64,000 nt of DNA, taken from assembly GCF_009671065.1 (NCBI RefSeq), contig NZ_CP046027.1, positions 1,426,001 to 1,490,000 of the forward strand. The letters are read 5' to 3'. Below, piece after piece: positions 42,349 through 50,844 of the stretch (its first letter is position 1; every line of letters starts with the position of its first letter). Under the pieces are notes generated by a model that searched no databases, was not told where the DNA came from, and saw nothing but the letters and a program-made list of their open reading frames with translations. The stretch comes from Neisseria brasiliensis. GTDB taxonomy: Bacteria; Pseudomonadota; Gammaproteobacteria; Burkholderiales; Neisseriaceae. A program made the position numbers and the translations under genes.

Positions 42349-43155
42349 ATGGCTCACACAATCCGCGCTGCCGCCGTGCAGATGGTTTCCACGACCGCCC
42401 CCGATACCAACATTCAAACCATGCGCCACTTGGTGAAAGAAGCTGCCGAAAAGGGCGCCGATTGGGTATTGCTGCCGGAATACTGGCCGATTATGGGGCG
42501 GCAGGATACCGATAAAATCGCTTTTGCCGAAAGCTTGGGCGAAGGCAAACTTCAGACGGCCTTAAGCGAAGCCGCGCGTGACAATCAGGTGGTTTTGTTC
42601 GGCGGCACCATCCCGTTAACCAGCGATGAAGACGGCAAAGTGATGAACACCATGCTGGCTTACGACCGAGACGGCCAATCTTTGACGCACTACCACAAAA
42701 TGCACTTGTTCGGCTTTTCCGGTTTGGGCGAACGCTATGCCGAAGCCGACACCATCACTGCAGGCAAAGAAGTACCTGATTGGCAGGTGGACGGGCTGAA
42801 CGTGGCGGCCGGTGTGTGCTACGATTTGCGTTTTCCCGAATTTTTCCGCATGCAGGCGCCGTTTGACGTATTGTTGTTGCCCGCGGCCTTTACCTACACG
42901 ACCGGCGAAGCGCATTGGGAATTACTGTTGCGCACGCGGGCGGTGGAAAACCAATGTTACGTTGTCGCTTCGGCGCAGGGCGGCAAACACGAAAGCGGAC
43001 GCCGCACTTTTGGCCACAGCATGATCATCGACCCGTGGGGCGAAGTGTTGGCCGTGTTGCCGGAAGGCGAAGGCGTGGTGGTGGCCGATTTGGATGCCAG
43101 CCGTCTTAGCAGCGTGCGCACGCGCTTGCCTGCTTTGCAACACCGTTTGCTTTAA
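42349..43155 (+). CDS. carbon-nitrogen hydrolase (Nit/deaminated glutathione amidase type)
   Basis: 268 residues with the nitrilase-fold triad Glu44 (LLPEYWP), Lys117 (YHKMHLFG) and Cys157 (AAGVCYDLRFPEFFR). The pattern matches the Nit subgroup, which hydrolyses deaminated glutathione or omega-amides such as 2-oxoglutaramate. It is cytoplasmic. A DUS at about 42330 lies before the start and one inside at 42552. It is followed by ruvC. Confidence 0.9.
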   Translation: MAHTIRAAAVQMVSTTAPDTNIQTMRHLVKEAAEKGADWVLLPEYWPIMGRQDTDKIAFAESLGEGKLQTALSEAARDNQVVLFGGTIPLTSDEDGKVMNTMLAYDRDGQSLTHYHKMHLFGFSGLGERYAEADTITAGKEVPDWQVDGLNVAAGVCYDLRFPEFFRMQAPFDVLLLPAAFTYTTGEAHWELLLRTRAVENQCYVVASAQGGKHESGRRTFGHSMIIDPWGEVLAVLPEGEGVVVADLDASRLSSVRTRLPALQHRLL

Positions 43156-43160
43156 ATACA

Positions 43161-43190
43161 AAGGCCGTCTGAAACCAATTCAGACGGCTT
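43161..43190 (+). terminator. inverted-DUS terminator
   Basis: AAGGCCGTCTGAA and TTCAGACGGCTT with a short loop, between the nitrilase gene and ruvC. Confidence 0.65.
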
Positions 43191-43209
43191 GTTTCCCAAA
43201 TTGAATCCA

Positions 43210-43752
43210 ATGAATAAGAAACCCATCCGCATTTTAGGTATCGACCCCGGCAGCCGCATTACCGGTTTCGGCGTGATTGACGTCTATGGTCGTGAACACA
43301 GCTATGTTGCTTCAGGCTGCATCAAAACCATTCCCGGCGACGAACTGGCCGGCCGTATCGGCGTGATTTGCGAGCACATCAACGAAATCATCGATGTGTA
43401 CCAACCCAATCAAACCGCCATCGAACAGGTGTTTGTCAACGTGAATCCGGCGGCCACGCTGATGCTGGGGCAGGCGCGGGGGGCGGCGATTGCCACTATG
43501 GTGATGCGCGGTTTGCCGGTATATGAATACACCGCTTTGCAGGTCAAGCAGGCGGTGGTCGGGCAGGGCAAGGCGGCGAAAGAACAGGTGCAGCACATGG
43601 TGGTGCAGATGTTGGGTTTATCGGGTACGCCGCAAGCCGATGCCGCCGATGGCTTGGCCGTGGCGCTCACCCACGCGCTGCGCAATCACGGTTTGGCCAA
43701 TCAAATCAACCGCAATGGCTTGCAGATTAAGGGTGGGCGGTTTCATGGTTGA
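43210..43752 (+). CDS. ruvC: crossover junction endodeoxyribonuclease RuvC
   Basis: 180 residues from MNKKPIRILGIDPGSRITGFG; an in-frame start seven codons upstream is not supported. Active-site acids are Asp12 (GIDPGS), Glu in TAIEQVFVN (near 75) and the Asp pair in QADAADGLAVAL (near 147-150). RuvC cuts Holliday junctions as a dimer with RuvAB; ruvA and ruvB are not nearby. It lies 20 bp after a DUS hairpin. Confidence 0.96.
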   Translation: MNKKPIRILGIDPGSRITGFGVIDVYGREHSYVASGCIKTIPGDELAGRIGVICEHINEIIDVYQPNQTAIEQVFVNVNPAATLMLGQARGAAIATMVMRGLPVYEYTALQVKQAVVGQGKAAKEQVQHMVVQMLGLSGTPQADAADGLAVALTHALRNHGLANQINRNGLQIKGGRFHG

Positions 43753-43802
43753 GGCCGTCTGAAAAGCTTGGATTCTGTAAAAGTGACACTTGCTTAAAAA
43801 AC

Positions 43803-43840
43803 AGGCCGTCTGAAACCAGCAAAAATTTCAGACGGCCTTT
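43803..43840 (+). terminator. inverted-DUS terminator
   Basis: AGGCCGTCTGAAA and TTTCAGACGGCCT spaced by about ten bases, with T residues following, between ruvC and lpxL. The start of lpxL itself is preceded by another DUS. Confidence 0.7.
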
Positions 43841-43882
43841 ACTGCTATAATAGCCACACTTCACACACAGGCCGTCTGAATA

Positions 43883-44752
43883 ATGAAATTTGCTTTTTTT
43901 ATTTTGTATCTGGTGCAGCTGTTGCCCTTCAAGCTGATCCACAAAATCGCTGATGCGGTGGGTTGGCTGGCGTATTATGTCGTGAAACCGCGCCGCAAAG
44001 TGGGGCAGGTGAACCTGAAAAAATGTTTTCCCGAGTGGAGCGATGACAAACGTGAAGCGGTGTTAAAACGCCATTTCCAACACATGGCCAAGCTGATGTT
44101 GGAATACGGCCTGTATTGGTACACACCTGCCGAGCGCTTGCGCAGCTTGGTGCGCTATGAAAACAAACATTATCTTGATGATGCGTTGGCGGCGGGTGAA
44201 AAAGTGATTTTGCTCTATCCGCACTTTACCGCGTTTGAAATGGCGGTGTACACGCTCAATCAGGATGTGCCGCTGACCAGCATGTATTCGCATCAAAAAA
44301 ACAAAGCGATGGACGAGCAGATTTTAAAAGGCCGTCACCGCTATGATAATGTGTTTTTGATTGGCCGCACGGAAGGCCTGCGCGCGATTATCAAGCAGTT
44401 GCGCAAAAGCGATGCGCCGTTTCTTTATCTGCCGGATCAGGATTTCGGCCGCAATGATTCGATTTTTGTCGATTTTTTTGGGATTCCGACGGCTACGATT
44501 ACCGGTTTGAGCCGCATTGCCGGCATGGCGAATGCCAAAGTGATTCCGGCGATTCCGTTTCGTGAGGCCGATAATACCGTGACTTTGCGTTTTTACGAGC
44601 CATGGGAACATTTTCCCAGCGAAGATGTGGTCGCCGACACCCAGCGCATGAACGACTTCATCGAAGCGCGCGCGCGTGAGATTCCCGAGCAATATTTCTG
44701 GTTGCATAAGCGTTTTAAAACCCGTCCGGAAGGCGAAGCGGGCTTTTATTGA
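43883..44752 (+). CDS. lpxL: lipid A lauroyl-type acyltransferase (LpxL1/HtrB)
   Basis: 289 residues. One N-terminal hydrophobic anchor (KFAFFILYLVQLLPFKLI) is followed by the acyltransferase motif HFTAFE (H-x4-E, about 114-119), LPDQDFGRNDSIFVDFFG and GLSRIAGMANAKVIP. Very close, as I recall, to meningococcal LpxL1 throughout (KHYLDDALAAGEKVI, LDEQILKGR.RY.NVFLIGRTEGLRA). LpxL1 adds a secondary acyl chain (C12) to lipid A at the inner membrane. It ends at a clean terminator. Confidence 0.95.
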   Translation: MKFAFFILYLVQLLPFKLIHKIADAVGWLAYYVVKPRRKVGQVNLKKCFPEWSDDKREAVLKRHFQHMAKLMLEYGLYWYTPAERLRSLVRYENKHYLDDALAAGEKVILLYPHFTAFEMAVYTLNQDVPLTSMYSHQKNKAMDEQILKGRHRYDNVFLIGRTEGLRAIIKQLRKSDAPFLYLPDQDFGRNDSIFVDFFGIPTATITGLSRIAGMANAKVIPAIPFREADNTVTLRFYEPWEHFPSEDVVADTQRMNDFIEARAREIPEQYFWLHKRFKTRPEGEAGFY

Positions 44753-44774
44753 TTACATACAGTTACAAAAAATT

Positions 44775-44802
44775 AAGGTTCGGTGGCTGCCGAACCTTTT
44801 TT
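44775..44802 (+). terminator. terminator after lpxL
   Basis: AAGGTTCGG and CCGAACCTT enclose TGGCTG, followed by TTTTT. A conventional Rho-independent terminator, not made of DUS. Confidence 0.85.
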
Positions 44803-45189
44803 ATTTCTGTTTAATTGAGTAGCAGGCTGATATTTATTCATACATGTTTGTATGTGAGAAAAACGCCGTATGCTTAATTTAAAAGGGAATTAGGCCGTCT
44901 GAAAGATTGAGATGATGGCTATGAAATCATTTGCTTCATTTAATTTTCATATAATCTGAATATTTAATTAATATATTAAATTTAATGTTTTTAAAAACAA
45001 TAGTTTGTGAAAAATTAGTTCAAATTTAAATATTTTATTATTTTGGAATAAGATTTTAAATTTTAAATTTAAGAGAAAATCAGTATTTTATTTTTTAAAA
45101 ATTAAATTTTAGAAATTATTCTAATATAATTTTATTTTAAGAGAAATATTCTATTTTTAGAAGAAAAAGAGAATTTTTCAAAAAAACAC
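44803..45189. other. very AT-rich gene-free stretch
   Basis: About 390 bp; from 44940 onward long runs of A and T predominate. There is one DUS at about 44893 and no gene is visible on either strand. The last 150 bp directly precede the promoter-like sequence of the RNA candidate and could act as an UP element that raises transcription. Confidence 0.5.
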
Positions 45190-45218
45190 TTGGCAAGCGC
45201 GCTAAAAACGCGTACATT
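45190..45218 (+). promoter_or_regulatory. promoter of RNA candidate
   Basis: TTGGCA at 45190 and TACATT at 45213 separated by exactly 17 bp. Upstream DNA is strongly AT-rich, in the style of stable-RNA promoters. Transcription would begin near 45225. Confidence 0.5.
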
Positions 45219-45224
45219 TCACTA

Positions 45225-45444
45225 TATCGAGTTACAAGATATTCAGCCAAAAGGATTTTGAATATCGCCAAGTTCCCTTAACGGGCGTTTTTCCGGTGTG
45301 ATTCCTGCCGATGAAACGACTGTTTATTAATGCAGAGTTGAGCTGCATTAATAAAGCCGCAGGCGAGAGCCTGTATTGTTTGTGAAGCGTAAATCTCTGA
45401 TTTGAGGTATTGAGGCAATCCTGTGGGGGGTTGCCTCTTTTTTT
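45225..45444 (+). ncRNA. candidate structured non-coding RNA
   Basis: About 220 nt bounded by a promoter-like element and a terminator (GAGGCAA/TTGCCTC at 45412-45437, then seven T). Visible hairpins are 45238-45266 (GATATTCA/TGAATATC), 45325-45353 (an 11-bp stem TATTAATGCAG/CTGCATTAATA) and 45360-45373 (CAGGC GAGA GCCTG, a GNRA-like tetraloop). No convincing protein is encoded; a 24-codon frame from 45311 covers part of it but matches nothing. I could not fit it to tmRNA, RNase P RNA or SRP RNA; 6S RNA remains possible but I do not see a closing end-to-end stem. Confidence 0.5.
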
Positions 45445-45494
45445 ATCCACGGCTTCGTGTCACAATGCCCATATCCTGATCCAAGGAGCATGTC

Positions 45495-46289
45495 ATGACC
45501 CCGATACTCGCTTTTGATATTGAAACCATTCCCGATGTCAACGGCATCCGACTGCTTTACGATTTGCCGCAAAGTGTGTCGGATGACGAAGTGGTGTTAT
45601 TCGCCCAACAAAAACGGCGCGCGCAAAACGGCAGTGATTTTATGCAACACCATCTGCATCAAGTGGTGGCGATTTCGTGCTGTATGCGTTGGGGCAGCGA
45701 GAAAATCCATGTCGGCACCATTGGCGAAATCGACGACAGCGAAGAGACAGTGATTGCCAAGTTTTTCGAGTTGATTGAAAACCACACGCCGCAGCTGGTG
45801 AGCTGGAACGGCGGCGGTTTCGATTTGCCGGTATTGCATTATCGCGCCATGATACACGGCATAGCCGCCGCGCGTTATTGGGACATGGGTGAAGGTGATT
45901 TTGGCGACAGCCGTGATTTTAAATGGAACAACTACATCAGCCGCTACCACAACCGCCATTGCGATTTGATGGATTTGCTCGCGCTGTATCAACCGCGTGC
46001 CAACGTGCCGCTGGACGACATGGCCAAGCTGTGCGGCTTTCCCGGCAAATTGGGTATGGACGGCAGCAAAGTGTGGGAAGCGTATTATCAAGGCCGTCTG
46101 AAAGACATCCGCGATTATTGTGAAACCGATGCCGCCAATACTTATCTGATGTATCTGCGTTTCCGCCTGATGAGCGGCGCTTTGGACAGCGACGAATACG
46201 AAGTCGAGGTCAAACGCTTGAAAAACTATCTCAAAGAGCAAGCCGAAGATAAATTGCATTGGCAGGAATTTGTCGGCCAATGGCGATGA
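45495..46289 (+). CDS. 3'-5' exonuclease of the PolB-exonuclease family
   Basis: 264 residues. MTPILAFDIETIPD at the start gives the first exonuclease acids Asp8 and Glu10; SWNGGGFDLPVLHYRA holds the second Asp; the third motif is YCETDAANTYLMY. This is the stand-alone domain related to the proofreading exonuclease of family B polymerases. Its biological role is unknown, presumably trimming DNA 3' ends. AAGGAGCATGTC stands before the ATG. It precedes tyrA, with a DUS hairpin between. Confidence 0.9.
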   Translation: MTPILAFDIETIPDVNGIRLLYDLPQSVSDDEVVLFAQQKRRAQNGSDFMQHHLHQVVAISCCMRWGSEKIHVGTIGEIDDSEETVIAKFFELIENHTPQLVSWNGGGFDLPVLHYRAMIHGIAAARYWDMGEGDFGDSRDFKWNNYISRYHNRHCDLMDLLALYQPRANVPLDDMAKLCGFPGKLGMDGSKVWEAYYQGRLKDIRDYCETDAANTYLMYLRFRLMSGALDSDEYEVEVKRLKNYLKEQAEDKLHWQEFVGQWR

Positions 46290-46300
46290 ATATTTGAATG

Positions 46301-46338
46301 AGGCCGTCTGAAACGCAATCTGTTTCAGGCGGCCTTTT
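46301..46338 (+). terminator. inverted-DUS terminator
   Basis: AGGCCGTCTGAAAC and GTTTCAGGCGGCCT (one base off) followed by TTT after the exonuclease gene. Confidence 0.7.
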
Positions 46339-46393
46339 ACTCCCAACGCTTAATCAGGTAAACTCGTTTTTTTTGTTCACACTGTCGTCTGTC

Positions 46394-47275
46394 ATGTCTG
46401 CCATTACCCCACTCAAACAAATCACCCTTATCGGCGTTGGGCTGATAGGCGGCTCGTTTGTGCTGGATTTGAAACGCTTGGGGCTGGTGGAAACGGTGGT
46501 CGGCATCGACTTAAACCGCGAAAACCTTGACCGTGCATTAGAACGGCGTGTGATTGATGCCGCGTTTACCGAAATCAATGCCGAGAGCATCAGCGGGGCG
46601 GATTTGGTGTTGATTGCTACGCCGGTATCGACTTTGACGACGATTTGTCAGGCCATCGAGCCGTTTTTGCAGGCCGATGCGCTGGTGTCGGATGTTGGCA
46701 GCACCAAGCAAATTGCTGTCGAAGCTTTCCGCACTTATCTGCCCGAACATTTGCCGCGCTGTATTGCCGCGCACCCGATTGCCGGTTCCGATCGACATGG
46801 CGCGTTGGCGGCGCAATTTGGTCTTTATCAAGACAAAAAGCTGATTATCACACCACACGGTAACGAACATTCAGACGGCCTTGAACGGCTGGAGTCGCTG
46901 TGGCAAGCGGTGGGTGCACAAACGTTTCGTTTAAGCGCGGCCGAACACGATGCCATTTTCGCCGCCGTGTCGCACATGCCGCATTTGTTGGCCTTTGCCT
47001 TTGTACACGAAATTTTCGATCATCCCGATGGACAAGCCTATTTGAGCTTTGCGGCTTCCGGTTTCCGTGATTTTACCCGCATTGCCTCCAGCCACCCGGC
47101 GATTTGGACGGACATTTGTTTAGCCAATAAAAACAGCCTGCAGGATTTGATCGGTGGTATCCGTCGGCAATTGGATACTTTGGAACATCTGCTGGCAACG
47201 GAAAATAAAGCTGCGTTGTACACATATTTTGAAGAAGCTAAAAACACACGCGATGAGTGGTTGAAAGGGCAGTAG
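46394..47275 (+). CDS. tyrA: prephenate dehydrogenase
   Basis: 293 residues from MSAITPLKQITLIGVGLIGGSFVLDLKR; a longer frame upstream overlaps the hairpin. NAD-binding GVGLIGGS (about 14-21), the substrate region AAHPIAGSDRHG (about 130-141) and HMPHLLAFAFVHEI complete the TyrA pattern. It converts prephenate to 4-hydroxyphenylpyruvate in tyrosine synthesis. There is no chorismate mutase or ACT domain, as usual for the monofunctional form. Confidence 0.94.
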   Translation: MSAITPLKQITLIGVGLIGGSFVLDLKRLGLVETVVGIDLNRENLDRALERRVIDAAFTEINAESISGADLVLIATPVSTLTTICQAIEPFLQADALVSDVGSTKQIAVEAFRTYLPEHLPRCIAAHPIAGSDRHGALAAQFGLYQDKKLIITPHGNEHSDGLERLESLWQAVGAQTFRLSAAEHDAIFAAVSHMPHLLAFAFVHEIFDHPDGQAYLSFAASGFRDFTRIASSHPAIWTDICLANKNSLQDLIGGIRRQLDTLEHLLATENKAALYTYFEEAKNTRDEWLKGQ

Positions 47276-47290
47276 TTGTCAGCAATCAAT

Positions 47291-47326
47291 AAGGCCGTCT
47301 GAAAGCAAACGCTTTCAGACGGCCTT
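47291..47326. terminator. inverted-DUS terminator (bidirectional)
   Basis: AAGGCCGTCTGAAAGC and its complement between the convergent tyrA and nnrS. Confidence 0.8.
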
Positions 47327-47340
47327 AAACATAAATAGGC

Positions 47341-48498
47341 TTAACCCGGTTTGCCGTCAACGCGCGGACGAATCAGCCAAGGAATGTATTTCCACGCATA
47401 AAGCAACAAAGCAGCGGCAAACAGCACGGCCGACAGGCGGATGCTGTGGGTGTAAGCCGTGCCGTGAACGAAGGTAGCCAAAATGCGCACCAAAGTTGAA
47501 ATAATCATCAACCAAAATGCCACTGGCACTGATTTGGGCGGCGGATAAATTGCGTTGCCGGTGTGGCCGAGCGCGGTGCGCGCCATCATGCCTAAGGTCA
47601 ATACGCCAATGCCACCGACGCCGATTAAGTGCACGCCCAAGTTTAGGAACGACGGCGAGAAGTAGGAAATGCCGACTGCCATCAAGCCCAATCCGGTGAA
47701 GAAATAGCCGGCGAATAAAATCCACAGCATCGGTTCTTTCAACACATCTTTATGCAACCAGCGATACACCTGCACCAAGCTGATGACACCTGCTGCAAAG
47801 GCAAACAAGGCAGCCAGCGGCAACAGCATTTGGTGCGCCATCAGCATGGCGGTCAACATCGGCAGCCATAAAGATGCGTGGCCGACCCATTGCGGGCTGG
47901 CGATTTGTGGGATATTTAAGCGTTTGGATGTGAAAAACGAGATGATGCGCATGCCGATTAAGCCGATGAAACCGGCTACCATAATCAGGCCGGATTGCAG
48001 GCCGACCAGCAAGGCAGCAGGGTCAAACGGGCTGAGTTGGCGGTGAAAAGCGACGTGTGTGCCGCCCAACACAAAAATGGCAAACACGGCGACATAGTTG
48101 CGTTTGTTTTTGGTGCGGAACACTGGCAACGCCATGCACACCGCGCCATACCAAAAGAAAATCGTGCCGAAAATGCCGCTGGCTGCCGCGCCCCAGCCGG
48201 GAATAAATGCGCAAATGCGTGCCAACAGCCAAAACGCGGTTAAGCCGACCAACACTGCACCGCGGGTAGGCGGCTGGCTGGTCCACGTGGCAACGGCGGT
48301 GAGCAGAAAGGCAATCACCACCAAACCGGCATAGCCCCAAATCATTTCATGCGCGTGCCAGTAAAAGCCGGGCAGCTCGGGTGTGCCTTGATAGCCGAAG
48401 CCCCACAGTAAAATCGACAGCGCACCGTAAAGGGCGGCCAGCGAGTAAAACGGGCGGAAAGCCATGGCCCAAACAGGGTGTTTGAACAATGCGTTCAT
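47341..48498 (-). CDS. nnrS: NnrS family haem-copper membrane protein
   Basis: 385 residues from MNALFKHPVWAMAFRPFYSL, with AAGGAACCACC before it; an upstream in-frame start is rejected. About twelve hydrophobic helices. PFYSLAALYGALS and GFYWHAHEMIWGYAGLV carry conserved His residues of the family; RTALGHTG is another signature. NnrS is a haem- and copper-containing inner-membrane protein that counteracts nitric oxide stress by protecting iron-sulfur metabolism. It follows the hemerythrin gene, and both lie near nsrR. Confidence 0.93.
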   Translation of the reverse strand: MNALFKHPVWAMAFRPFYSLAALYGALSILLWGFGYQGTPELPGFYWHAHEMIWGYAGLVVIAFLLTAVATWTSQPPTRGAVLVGLTAFWLLARICAFIPGWGAAASGIFGTIFFWYGAVCMALPVFRTKNKRNYVAVFAIFVLGGTHVAFHRQLSPFDPAALLVGLQSGLIMVAGFIGLIGMRIISFFTSKRLNIPQIASPQWVGHASLWLPMLTAMLMAHQMLLPLAALFAFAAGVISLVQVYRWLHKDVLKEPMLWILFAGYFFTGLGLMAVGISYFSPSFLNLGVHLIGVGGIGVLTLGMMARTALGHTGNAIYPPPKSVPVAFWLMIISTLVRILATFVHGTAYTHSIRLSAVLFAAALLLYAWKYIPWLIRPRVDGKPG

Positions 48499-48533
48499 GG
48501 TGGTTCCTTGAATGATTATGGTCAATAGTGGAT

Positions 48534-48560
48534 AGGCCGTCTGAAAGTTTCAGACGGCCT
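48534..48560 (-). terminator. inverted-DUS hairpin
   Basis: AGGCCGTCTGAAA and its complement between the hemerythrin gene and nnrS. It probably lowers read-through. Confidence 0.65.
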
Positions 48561-48570
48561 TATATTATGT

Positions 48571-48948
48571 TTAAGCCGTTACGTTATCTAAGTAAGGCTC
48601 AACTGCAGGGAAAAGCTCGCGTTCTTCAAAGCGGGCGTGGTCGCGCAGTGTAGTGGCGAATTCTTGGTTCCATGCTTCGCTGGTGTATTCAGGTTGCGCC
48701 ATCATTTGGCGCAGTTTGGTGTGGTCGTGTTCAAAACGGACACGCAGCTCGGGTGTAATATTCGGCCAATGCGGTGCAAACTGGTTTTCTTCTTCTTCGA
48801 AATGTTGCATTAATTCAACAAAGTGCGGCTCGAGTTCGGCCTGATGGCTTTCAGACGGCGTGCGCAGAATACGCACACATAAAGAAAGGGAGTGATGGTG
48901 TTCGCGCGACAAATCAATTAGCGCGGGATGGCGTTTCAATGGTGTCAT
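48571..48948 (-). CDS. hemerythrin HHE-domain protein
   Basis: 125 residues, all-helical, with di-iron ligand candidates in REHHHSLSL, ELMQHFEEEENQF, FEHDHTKLR and LRDHARFEERELFP. The pattern is that of short hemerythrin-like proteins which bind O2 or NO or help repair iron sites. It shares the divergent operator region with nsrR, indicating nitric-oxide control. Its exact action is unknown. Confidence 0.9.
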   Translation of the reverse strand: MTPLKRHPALIDLSREHHHSLSLCVRILRTPSESHQAELEPHFVELMQHFEEEENQFAPHWPNITPELRVRFEHDHTKLRQMMAQPEYTSEAWNQEFATTLRDHARFEERELFPAVEPYLDNVTA

Positions 48949-48986
48949 AATCAGTGGCCCGTGTTGGATTTTACTGGATTAATTTA

Positions 48987-49011
48987 TAAGTTTCATATAT
49001 TATGAAACTTA
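48987..49011. promoter_or_regulatory. probable NsrR operator
   Basis: A 25-bp palindrome: TAAGTTTCATA, three central bases, TATGAAACTTA. It lies in the 166 bp between the divergent hemerythrin and nsrR genes. The size and AT-rich dyad match sites of Rrf2-family repressors. Confidence 0.65.
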
Positions 49012-49114
49012 ATTCTATATAAAGTCAAACACATACCGCCCGAATTCTATGATGAATCATTAGAGCGGCTGATTTTAAATAACAGATATAACCTGATTCA
49101 GAGCAGAGATCGTT

Positions 49115-49660
49115 ATGTATCTAACCCAGCATACAGATTACGGATTGCGCGTTTTAATCTATACCGCCATCAACGATGACTCGTTGGTCAACATCAGCAC
49201 CATTGCCGACACTTACGGCATTTCTAAAAGCCATTTGATGAAAGTGGTGACTGCCTTGGTCAAAGGCGGTTTTCTCACCAGCGTGCGCGGCAAGGGCGGC
49301 GGATTAAAGCTGGCCATGACTGCAGACAAAATCAACATCGGCGCCGTGATACGGCATTTGGAGCCTATGCAGTTGGTTGAATGCATGGGTAATAACAACG
49401 ATTGCCTGATTACACCGTCTTGCCGCTTGGCCGGTATTCTTGGCGGTGCAATTAAATCGTTTTTCAATTATCTCGATGGCTTTACGCTGGAAGATTTGTT
49501 GAACAAACCTACCTACGATTTGCTGTATTTCCCGAAAATCGACATTTTGCCCGAGCATGAGCCTGTAGAAATTATGCCGTCGCCGCTATCTGAAAATCTA
49601 GACCATGTACCGGAGAAAGTGGCGCAGTCAAACGCGATTCGCATCGATACGGTGAACTGA
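49115..49660 (+). CDS. nsrR: nitric oxide-sensing repressor NsrR (Rrf2 family)
   Basis: 181 residues. The winged helix (MYLTQHTDYGLRVLIYTAI, ISKSHLMKVVTALVKGGFL) is followed by three Cys at 90, 97 and 103 (ECMGNNNDC and PSC), the ligands of the NO-sensitive iron-sulfur cluster. The C-terminal tail after 145 is longer than in E. coli NsrR. Neisseria NsrR represses norB, aniA and similar genes until NO destroys its cluster. Here it is divergent from hemerythrin and nnrS, its probable targets, and it may control itself through the shared operator. Confidence 0.92.
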   Translation: MYLTQHTDYGLRVLIYTAINDDSLVNISTIADTYGISKSHLMKVVTALVKGGFLTSVRGKGGGLKLAMTADKINIGAVIRHLEPMQLVECMGNNNDCLITPSCRLAGILGGAIKSFFNYLDGFTLEDLLNKPTYDLLYFPKIDILPEHEPVEIMPSPLSENLDHVPEKVAQSNAIRIDTVN

Positions 49661-49753
49661 GTTTAGATGCTTCGCCAGTAAATTGATATTTTTTCTAACG
49701 GCTTTATTTCCAATACATTGCCGGAATAAAGCCGTTTGTTTTAGGATTGATGT

Positions 49754-49772
49754 GAGAATGAATATTACATTC
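49754..49772 (+). promoter_or_regulatory. possible Fur box before tonB
   Basis: GAGAATGAATATTACATTC agrees with the 19-base Fur consensus at 12 positions. It sits about 120 bp before the tonB start, a suitable place for iron control of tonB-exbB-exbD. Confidence 0.35.
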
Positions 49773-49893
49773 AGTCTTCTTTAATTTGATGGTTTTTAAA
49801 GTGATTATTTGAATGGTAACAAGCCTGTTGTTTGGCTGGATTGTGTAAAAATAAGTTGCAAACAGGAATAATTGCTATTACCATACGCGTACT

Positions 49894-50844
49894 ATGAAAA
49901 AAGATCGAATGATAAACCCCACGGTGGTTGCTGTGGTCGCTCTTTTGCACATTGGATTGATGTCCTTATTATGGAAAGCCCATAAGCCCGACATTGTTGA
50001 CGTTGAGCATATCGAGTTTGTTGAATTAGGTGATTTCGGTGGCGGCGATGGTGCACCGGAAGGTGCCGGTGCGCCTGCTCCAGTGCAAGCGCCACCACCG
50101 CCGCCGCCACCGAAACCTAAACCGCGTCCTGAGCCCAAACCTAAACCGAAACCGGTAGAAGAGGCGAAGCCGGTGATTAAACCGGTGATTACCAAAAAAG
50201 CAGACGCAGATATTCAGCAGCCTAAAGAAAAACCGAAACCGGTCGAAAAACCTAAACCGAAACCCGAGCCTAAGCCGGAACCTAAGCCCGAGCCAAAACC
50301 CGAGCCCAAGCCTGAACCGAAACCGGTGCCAGAGCCTAAAGCAGAAAAACCTGCCGAGAAACCGGCAGAAAAAGCCGGTGGTAGTGCATCTGAAAAAGCA
50401 GGCAGCGAGAGTGGTAAAGGTGGTTCATCTGCTAAAGGTGAAGGAAAAGGCAGTGGTAGTGGCACCAAAGGTGAAGGCAGCGGTCGCGGTGAAGGTAGTG
50501 GCAGTGGTTCAGGCGGTAAAAAAGGTGAAAGCGGTTCCGGTGACGGCAGCGGCGCAGGCGGCGGTAGCGGCCCGGGCAGCAGTCGCAGCAATCCGGTAAA
50601 AGCCACCGGCTCCATTCCGACTCCGCCGTATCCTGCTTTATCGCAAGAGAATGGTGAAGAAGGTACCGTTGTGCTGAATATATTGGTGGCGCCGGGCGGG
50701 AAAGTCGCTTCAGTATCGGTTGCCAAGAGCAGCGGCTCATCACGCTTAGATCGCGCAGCACGCAATGCCGCCAAATCCGGCCACTTTAACACCAATGTTT
50801 GGACCAGCTACCGTGTACCGGTGCGCTTCAGTTTAGGTGGATAG
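49894..50844 (+). CDS. tonB: TonB energy transducer
   Basis: 316 residues. One N-terminal membrane helix (about 9-27, TVVAVVALLHIGLMSLLW, with the conserved His of the ExbB contact), then an unusually long periplasmic linker in two parts: Pro with Lys and Glu (about 65-150, repeated PKPEPKPE) and Gly/Ser-rich (about 150-230). The globular C-terminal domain (about 235-316) has the YPALSQENGEEGTVVLNILV and SSGSSRLDRAARNAAKSG segments. It carries proton-motive energy to outer-membrane receptors for iron carriers. Start MKKDRMINP matches meningococcal TonB. Confidence 0.95.
   Translation: MKKDRMINPTVVAVVALLHIGLMSLLWKAHKPDIVDVEHIEFVELGDFGGGDGAPEGAGAPAPVQAPPPPPPPKPKPRPEPKPKPKPVEEAKPVIKPVITKKADADIQQPKEKPKPVEKPKPKPEPKPEPKPEPKPEPKPEPKPVPEPKAEKPAEKPAEKAGGSASEKAGSESGKGGSSAKGEGKGSGSGTKGEGSGRGEGSGSGSGGKKGESGSGDGSGAGGGSGPGSSRSNPVKATGSIPTPPYPALSQENGEEGTVVLNILVAPGGKVASVSVAKSSGSSRLDRAARNAAKSGHFNTNVWTSYRVPVRFSLGG

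Noticed and set aside
45232..45450. Small minus-strand frame covering the RNA candidate
   Set aside because: No ribosome-binding site, no family similarity, and promoter and terminator both point to the plus strand.
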